Shown: positions 58,542 to 64,000 of the stretch, piece after piece
How positions within the stretch are numbered: the first letter of the stretch is position 1
Layout: each line of letters opens with the position of its first letter
Notes under the pieces: generated by a model
Told to the model about the DNA's origin: nothing
The model's database searches: none
The model's input: the letters and a program-made list of their open reading frames with translations, nothing else
Position numbers and translations under genes: made by a program
NCBI GenBank assembly: GCA_020639215.1
Contig: JACKHA010000009.1
Coordinates: forward strand, 1-64,000
DNA from: Phycisphaeraceae bacterium
GTDB lineage: Bacteria; Planctomycetota; Phycisphaerae; Phycisphaerales; UBA1924
Direction of reading: 5' to 3'
DNA length: 64,000 bases

Positions 58542-59438
58542 ATGCCCGACGCCTTGCTCGACACGATCGGCCGATTCCATCCGATGGCGGTGCACCTGCC
58601 CGTGGGCCTGCTGGTGGCGCTGGCGGCGTGGGAGTGCTGGCGGGCGGTGGTTCTGCGGCGAGCGGGCGCTCGTGCCGGCGAGGGGCCGGAGACGCGGGCG
58701 CAGGCTTCGATGCACGTCCCCGTGTTCCTCTGCTGGTTGGCGGTGCTCGGTTCGGGAGTCGCGATCGGCACGGGCCTGCTGCACGAGGGCGAGATCGGCC
58801 GCGACGCGACCACGGACCTGCACAAATGGTTGGGCATTGGTGTGGGCGTCTCGGCGTTGGTGACCGCGGTGGGCGCGACGCTGGCGCGGAGCGGCGTCGG
58901 GCCGATCGCGACGGCGTATCGCGTGGTGCTGCTCATCACCTTTGCGGGGCTGATCCCCGCGGGGCACCTTGGCGGGACCATCACCCACGGCGAGGGCTAT
59001 CTGTTCGAGCGGCTGCTCGATCGCGGCACGCCCGAACCGGTTGTCGGCCCTTCGACCCGCAACGGGCCGGACCCGGCGTCGGGCGCGGGGGCAACAGGGG
59101 CCGGCGATCCACTCCCGGCGCCCATCGACGCCGAGACGCTTGGCGTGCGTGCCCGCCAGATTCTGGCGGCCAACTGCGAGTCGTGCCACGGTCCGGCCCG
59201 GGCCCGCAACCGCCTGCGCGTCGACAGCCTGGAGGCGATGATCGAGGGCGGACGCCACGGGCCCGCGATCGTGCCCGGGGACCCGCCCTCGAGCCCGCTG
59301 CTGGAGCGTCTGCGTCTGCCGCTTGAGGTCCGCGGGCACATGCCGCCGCGCGACGAGCCGCAACCGTCCGCCGAGGACATTGATCTGATCGAGGCGTGGA
59401 TCGCGTCGCTGGGTCCGTCGGCGGGCGAGCCGGGCTGA
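58542..59438 (+). CDS. DUF2231 membrane protein with C-terminal cytochrome c motif
   Basis: 298 aa. Four membrane helices (FHPMAVHLPVGLLVALAAWECW, VFLCWLAVLGSGVAIGTGLL, WLGIGVGVSALVTAVGATLA, TAYRVVLLITFAGLIPAGHLGG), matching DUF2231, then a periplasmic planctomycete-type cytochrome c domain with CESCH (ILAANCESCHGPARARNRLRVDSLEAMI) and HMPPRDEPQPSAEDIDLIEAWI supplying the distal Met. The fusion is characteristic of planctomycetes and suggests electron transfer at the membrane; partners unknown. Confidence 0.85.
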   Translation: MPDALLDTIGRFHPMAVHLPVGLLVALAAWECWRAVVLRRAGARAGEGPETRAQASMHVPVFLCWLAVLGSGVAIGTGLLHEGEIGRDATTDLHKWLGIGVGVSALVTAVGATLARSGVGPIATAYRVVLLITFAGLIPAGHLGGTITHGEGYLFERLLDRGTPEPVVGPSTRNGPDPASGAGATGAGDPLPAPIDAETLGVRARQILAANCESCHGPARARNRLRVDSLEAMIEGGRHGPAIVPGDPPSSPLLERLRLPLEVRGHMPPRDEPQPSAEDIDLIEAWIASLGPSAGEPG

Positions 59439-59668
59439 TCCGGATCAACCGGGCCCTCGAACCATTCGCAACAGACTCCAGTTCCCGATTCGGATGGGGC
59501 GTGGGGGCGGGCGTGGTGGAAGAACCGATCGCGCGGGCGATCCAGGGCACAGGAGTGGACTCTCGATCGGTCGCGCGTACCGCTCAATCGGGCGTCGCGC
59601 GAACGCCAACGAGAGTTCGTGTGCGAAGCGGATCGGGCGGTGCGGAGCGCTCCGCCCAGCAAACGCAC

Positions 59669-59690
59669 AGGGGCGCCGGTTGGCGCCCCT
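59669..59690 (-). terminator. GC-rich hairpin downstream of the large protease gene
   Basis: Nine-base stem aggggcgcc / ggcgcccct with ggtt loop, 35 bp past the stop of the minus-strand protease gene. There is no U-run, so the terminator function is moderate. Confidence 0.55.
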
Positions 59691-59724
59691 GCGGTTGGCG
59701 ATGCGATGTCGAGCCGGCGGGCGA

Positions 59725-62700
59725 TCAGGCGACCGGGTTGGTGCCGCCGAGCGGGGTGCCCAGCGTGCCGAAGGAGCCGGGGAACGACTGATCGAAGTGG
59801 CCCTGGTAGGCGACGATGGGGGCGCCGGCCTTGACCGTGACGCCGTAGGTCTGGGCGGTGCTCCGGCGGGTGCCGGTGACCAGGTCGTGCAGGTCGATGG
59901 CCAGCACGGAGCGTGCGTTGATGGTGAAGCGGAAGGTCTCGGCGGTGCCGGCGTTGTTGCCCGCACCGGCGAAGTGCATGGTGACCTCGACGAGGACCTG
60001 GCTGACGCTGGGGTTGAACAGGCGGAGGTAGGACTCAACGCCGTTGCCGCTCGCGGGGCGGTAGCCGGCGGCGAAGGACCAGCGGCTGAAGGCGGTGTCG
60101 GAGAAGTTGGCGGCGTTCTCCTCGCCGAACACGTGGGTCGGCAGTGTCAGGACGATGCGCTGGCTGGACTCGAAGAGCACCGAGTAGGCCTCGCCCGACG
60201 GGAAGTTGCGGAGGTCCTGGACGTTGATCTGGGCGCGGCCTAGGGCGGGGACGCTCACGCGGGTGCGGTAGGTCGTGCCGGACTCGAAGATGAAGGAGAA
60301 CAGCACGGAGGCCTCGGCGCCGCTGAAGTTGGTGATCCCGATGTCCTCCTCGGTGGAGTTGAGGCCGATCTGGCCCTCGGGGATCACGCCGACGGTCTCG
60401 CCGCGGCCGATGGTGCCGGTGACGCCGAAGGCGGAGCGGTCATTGGCGGAGTAGTGGGAGAGGGTGGCGACGAAGTCGTCCTGTCCGACGACGAGCACGC
60501 CGTAGGTGCCGTCGGGCAGGTCGGGCAGCTGCTTGAGGCTCACGCCGCCGCGGCGGTTGACGTCCACGCCGCGGGTGAAGGAGAAGACCTGCCCGCCGCC
60601 GGTGGGCACGAAGGTGAAGGTGATCTTCTGGAAGCGGTTGGAGGTGTTGAGGACGAGGATGAAGTCGTTCTCGCCCTGGCCCTTGACGGCCTGGGAGAAG
60701 GTCCACTCGTTGGACTGGCGGTTGGTGAAGGCCTCGCCGACGGCGGCGTTGGCGTCGGCCAGCAGGAAGGTGTCGAAGTGGGAGAAGTTGGCCGCGACCG
60801 GGCGCTCGGACCAGACTTCGAGGGCGTAGGGCGTGTCGAGGCGGACCTTGGCGGTCGGGCCCGGGGTGGAGTTGAGGGAGTTCTGGTAGCGGGTGGGGTC
60901 GGTGAGGGTGACGCCGTTTCGGGCGTTGGGGGCCAGCACGCGGTCGATGACGACCTGGTCGCGGGCCCCGTCCTGGTAGCGGGCGATGACGACCACGCGG
61001 GTCGAGTCGTTGTGCGGGTTGACGATGGGCAGGAACGTCGTGGTGGCGGGCCCGGCGTAGCCCGAGGCGTAGTAGACCTTGTACGGCAGCGACGGGGCGG
61101 TGTCCCGGTCGCCGGCGGCGGCCTCGAGGAACACGTCGTCGGACAGCAGGCGTCCGTTCGAGTCGATGGCGGCCAGGTGCCCGTTGCCGTCGCCGGAGTT
61201 GACCAGGTCGTAGAGGCCGAGCACGTCGTCCTCGCCCGCGCCGAAGAAGACGAAGTAGCGCATGCGGGTGGTGGCGCCGGCGTTGATGTTGCCCAGGTCG
61301 TAGGCGAGGGTCAGCACGCCGTCGGTCGAGGCCCCGTCGGGGTCGATGGTGCCCATGTTCAGCAGGACGGAGGGGTCGCGGATGTCGGCGGTGGAATCGA
61401 CCACGGAGGCCTGGGCCCTCCCGCCGAAGTCGATGCCGTCGGCCTGCGGGGCCGCGATGGCGACCGAGAGCCCGTCGGGGAAGATGTTGTTGGCGAAGGT
61501 GCCGATGGCGATGGGATCGAAGCGGTCCTCGACGTTGTTGTTGTTCGTGTCGAGGCCGATGACGTTGTTCTGGGTCAGGGCCGAGCCGCCGGCGACGTTG
61601 AGGCCCTGCTGCGGGTTGAACCCCTCCATCCAGGAAACGTCGTTGATGCGCGAGCCGGTGGTGTTGGTCAGGACGACGTCGACGGCGATGAAGTTGTCTC
61701 CCTCGGCGAACGAGATGGTGCGGGCCAGCGACAGGCCTCGGAACGCGCCGGTGGCGATGATCCGCCGGTTGGCCGAGTCGGACTCGTCGGTCAGGGCGAT
61801 GGGCAGGCCGGTGCCGGCGGCGGCGGAGGAGTCGTTTCGGCCGGTGAACCCGTTGGCGGACAGCCCGAAGAAGAGCTGGGGCGAGGCGCCCTGGCCGCCC
61901 GACTCGTTGAAGAGGTACTCGATGCCGTCGAACCGCAGGCCGACCTGCTGGTTGATGCCGCCGACCTGGCGCGTGGCGTTGAAGGTGGCGTCGGAGTCGA
62001 TGCCGACCTCGAGCCCGGTGGTCTCGAGCACGCGGGTGGTGTCGCCGATGCCTGGGGCGACGCTGATGGTCAGGCTGTAGGCGCCGGTGGTCTGCGAGGC
62101 GGAGCCGCCCGCGAGCGCGTCGGGGTCGTAGGCGACGTTGGCGGCCTCGGAGACCGCGACGAAGTACGTGCCCGCGTTGTTGATCACGAAGTTCTGGACC
62201 GAGGCGTTGAGCGAGTTGTCCGGCGAGGCGAGGGTGAGCTCGTCGCCCGCCTCGCTGAACACGCGGATCGCGGTGTCGAGGATGCCGCCCGAGGAGGTGT
62301 TGACGCTCAGCGTGGTGCCGGCGTCGGCGTCGAACACGAACAGGTCGCGGTCGAGCACGCCGAACCCGCCGTCGCCGATGACGCCCTGGAAGGACTGGCT
62401 GCCGGTGCCGTTGATCGCCGAGACGGTCGTGGCGGTCACGAGGGTGTCGTTGAGCTCGAAGGGCCCGAAGATGTCGCTGCGGAGGGTGAGGTCGAGCGAC
62501 CAGGAGATGAGCTGGCCCGTGTGGATGCCCAGGCGGTCGTTGATGACCAGGGTCCAGTTGCCCGCGGCGTCCTGCCCATCGAACGCCGAGAGCGACGACT
62601 CGGGGCGGTAGGAGCCGGTGAACGGTGTGGGGGCGGTGGCGATGCGGTTGACCGCCTCGTCGTCGAACAGGACGTTGCGCAGGCCCTGGGAGTTGGACCC

Positions 62701-64000
62701 GCCGCGCTGGTTGACCAGCGTGACAGCCGTGCCGGTCGGCCCGAAGAGGATGACCTCGAGATCGCCGACGAACTCGTGCTGGATGTCGAGGCGGACGTTC
62801 ACGTCGCGGATCGAGCGTGCGTCGGCGACGTTGATGATGGAAGGCACGGCCTGGCCGATCGTGCCCTCGGCGGGGATGCGGATCGGGCTGGGGATGCTGG
62901 CGGGGAACGTGACGCGGTCGTCGTTGACCAGCTCGACCTCGATCTCGAGGTTGTAGAGCCCGCCGGACTGGGCGGTGCCGCTGGCGGCCAGGGTCGGGTC
63001 GTACTCGTCGTTGGGGAAGCCGGAGACGCCGACGTAGTAGGTGCCGCCGGTGGTCACGAAGAAGTCGACCAGGGCGTCTGGCCCGTTGAACTGGTCGTTG
63101 GAGGCCAGCTCCTGGCCGGTGGCGCCGAAGAGGCGGATGAACGAGTCGAAGCCGGACGGCAGGGGCAGGTTGGCGGCGACGACCGAGGCGCGGATCAGCC
63201 CGCCGCGCGGGATGTTGATCGCGAACAGGTCGACGTCGAGCGCACCCGAGAGCCCGTCGCCGAGCGTGACGCCCTGGAAGGTGGCGGAGCCCGATCCGGT
63301 GAAGACGGTGGGCGTGGCGGTGGCGAGCGTGTCGTTGGGCTCGAAGGTGCCGGAGATCGCGACGACCTCGAAGTCATACTGCTCGTCCTCGCCGGCGATC
63401 TGGTTGCCGTTGAGGCGGTTGCCGTCGGTGTCGCGGAAGTCGCCCTCGTCGAGCACGAGGCGGTACAGGGCGATGGGCAGGCGCTGCTGGGCGAACCCGG
63501 TCACGTCGAGGTCGATGGTGACGGTGCGGGCGTTCCCGCCGAGCGTGACGTCCGTCACCGTGATCTCGGTGTCGTCGGCGGTGCCGAACTGGCGGTCGGC
63601 CCCGGCGCGGATGAGCGTGACGCCATCGGTGCTGAGGAACCCGGCGTCGATGTCCTTGTTGAACGAGACGCTGATCGAGTCCAGCGGGGTGCCGTCCGGG
63701 CGGTTCTGTCCGGTGACCGGGCCTGGGCTGAACGCGATGGTGGTCGGGCCGTCGATGCCGACAATCCGCAGGGCCCGCGCGACGTTCATGCGCCCGCCGG
63801 ACTGGACGCGCCCCTGCAGCGTCGGGAGCGGGTCGCTGGAGTCGATCAGGATCTGGCGGATTTCGTCGCGCGAGACGTCCGGGCGGATGGTCTTGATCAG
63901 CGCGATCGCGCCGGCGACCATCGGCGAGGAGAACGACGTGCCCGAGATGTACTGGTACCCGCCGCCCTCGGCCGTCGTGAACACCTGTTCGCCGGGGGCG
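59725..64000 (-). CDS. C-terminal part of a giant secreted subtilase with PPC and P domains (partial)
   Basis: 1425 visible residues; the N-terminus lies outside the window. It opens inside an S8 protease (GTSFSSPMVAGAIALI carries the catalytic Ser). Then follow a Big-like beta domain (TIAFSPGPVTGQNRPDGTPLDSISVSFNKD), a PPC domain (GTFEPNDTLATATPT ... GTYYVGVSGFPNDEYDPT), a proprotein-convertase P domain (ARSIRDVNVRLDIQHEFVGDLEVILFGP, AAGNWTLVINDRLG), a second PPC domain (GPFELNDTLVTATTV) and a long unannotated C-terminal half with repeated beta segments. The multi-domain layout marks a surface-attached or secreted protease. No sorting tail is seen; the end reads GTLGTPLGGTNPVA. Confidence 0.85.
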   Translation of the reverse strand, partial: APGEQVFTTAEGGGYQYISGTSFSSPMVAGAIALIKTIRPDVSRDEIRQILIDSSDPLPTLQGRVQSGGRMNVARALRIVGIDGPTTIAFSPGPVTGQNRPDGTPLDSISVSFNKDIDAGFLSTDGVTLIRAGADRQFGTADDTEITVTDVTLGGNARTVTIDLDVTGFAQQRLPIALYRLVLDEGDFRDTDGNRLNGNQIAGEDEQYDFEVVAISGTFEPNDTLATATPTVFTGSGSATFQGVTLGDGLSGALDVDLFAINIPRGGLIRASVVAANLPLPSGFDSFIRLFGATGQELASNDQFNGPDALVDFFVTTGGTYYVGVSGFPNDEYDPTLAASGTAQSGGLYNLEIEVELVNDDRVTFPASIPSPIRIPAEGTIGQAVPSIINVADARSIRDVNVRLDIQHEFVGDLEVILFGPTGTAVTLVNQRGGSNSQGLRNVLFDDEAVNRIATAPTPFTGSYRPESSLSAFDGQDAAGNWTLVINDRLGIHTGQLISWSLDLTLRSDIFGPFELNDTLVTATTVSAINGTGSQSFQGVIGDGGFGVLDRDLFVFDADAGTTLSVNTSSGGILDTAIRVFSEAGDELTLASPDNSLNASVQNFVINNAGTYFVAVSEAANVAYDPDALAGGSASQTTGAYSLTISVAPGIGDTTRVLETTGLEVGIDSDATFNATRQVGGINQQVGLRFDGIEYLFNESGGQGASPQLFFGLSANGFTGRNDSSAAAGTGLPIALTDESDSANRRIIATGAFRGLSLARTISFAEGDNFIAVDVVLTNTTGSRINDVSWMEGFNPQQGLNVAGGSALTQNNVIGLDTNNNNVEDRFDPIAIGTFANNIFPDGLSVAIAAPQADGIDFGGRAQASVVDSTADIRDPSVLLNMGTIDPDGASTDGVLTLAYDLGNINAGATTRMRYFVFFGAGEDDVLGLYDLVNSGDGNGHLAAIDSNGRLLSDDVFLEAAAGDRDTAPSLPYKVYYASGYAGPATTTFLPIVNPHNDSTRVVVIARYQDGARDQVVIDRVLAPNARNGVTLTDPTRYQNSLNSTPGPTAKVRLDTPYALEVWSERPVAANFSHFDTFLLADANAAVGEAFTNRQSNEWTFSQAVKGQGENDFILVLNTSNRFQKITFTFVPTGGGQVFSFTRGVDVNRRGGVSLKQLPDLPDGTYGVLVVGQDDFVATLSHYSANDRSAFGVTGTIGRGETVGVIPEGQIGLNSTEEDIGITNFSGAEASVLFSFIFESGTTYRTRVSVPALGRAQINVQDLRNFPSGEAYSVLFESSQRIVLTLPTHVFGEENAANFSDTAFSRWSFAAGYRPASGNGVESYLRLFNPSVSQVLVEVTMHFAGAGNNAGTAETFRFTINARSVLAIDLHDLVTGTRRSTAQTYGVTVKAGAPIVAYQGHFDQSFPGSFGTLGTPLGGTNPVA

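Overview
The window is high-GC (about 65-72% by eye) and looks like a chromosome segment of a flagellated planctomycete, most likely class Phycisphaerae (inference). Supporting clues are a compact fliN-fliO-fliP-fliQ-fliR-flhB-flhA export cluster, three secreted proteins ending in a PAPAG/PAPSA-type PEP-CTERM-like tail (hydrophobic stretch plus Arg-rich end), a DUF2231 membrane protein fused to a planctomycete-type cytochrome c motif (CESCH), an FGly-type sulfatase, AddAB-like recombination nucleases and a secreted subtilase with a dockerin-like aspartate-rich tail.

Layout. 1-2.8 kb: accessory DNA of lower GC with a large zinc-hook ATPase of the AAA_13/RloC-PrrC kind, abutting the 3' end of tRNA-Ser(GGA). 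3.3-6.7 kb: ileS. 6.9-16.2 kb: a roughly 9.3-kb integrated element in the 3' end of tRNA-Glu(TTC), bounded by a 16-bp direct repeat. All its genes lie on the + strand: a tape-measure-like protein, a P27-family small terminase, DNA-binding proteins, an AEP-primase/DUF3987 protein, an excisionase-like HTH protein, an XRE repressor and a tyrosine integrase. It has no large terminase, portal or capsid gene, so I read it as a phage satellite. 16.5-24.9 kb: flagellar export operon. 25-34 kb: lipoprotein, PIG-L deacetylase, peroxiredoxin, tRNA-Ala, PEP-CTERM-like protein, MFS transporter, histidine-rich beta-carbonic anhydrase, ankyrin protein, lipoprotein. 34.5-44.2 kb: SWIM protein, subtilase with an 8-bp repeat at its start, PEP-CTERM-like protein, M48 protease, MenG/UbiE-like methyltransferase and a three-gene signalling cluster (HTH-REC regulator, HDOD-histidine kinase, pseudo-receiver-GAF). 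44.4-52.1 kb: AddB-like and AddA-like nuclease/helicase pair and an HhH-GPD glycosylase. 52.6-59.4 kb: sulfatase, SRPBCC protein, alternative GlmU-like enzyme, PEP-CTERM-like paralogue, class I glutamine amidotransferase and DUF2231-cytochrome. 59.7 kb to the end: the C-terminal part of a very large secreted subtilase with PPC and P domains.

A second theme is repetitive DNA. Several families of short, degenerate 7-9 bp units (GAGTGACG, CTCACGGG, CACGGAGG, GGACTCAGGAC, CAGCCGTC) sit between genes, overlap stop codons and have entered coding sequences in frame. A separate two-hairpin palindromic repeat occurs near 3.2 kb and 52.4 kb. The 8-bp repeat ahead of the subtilase is placed so that loss of one unit would fuse a well-positioned start codon to the protease frame, which suggests a contingency locus. 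All functional calls come from reading the sequence and family knowledge; no database search was run.
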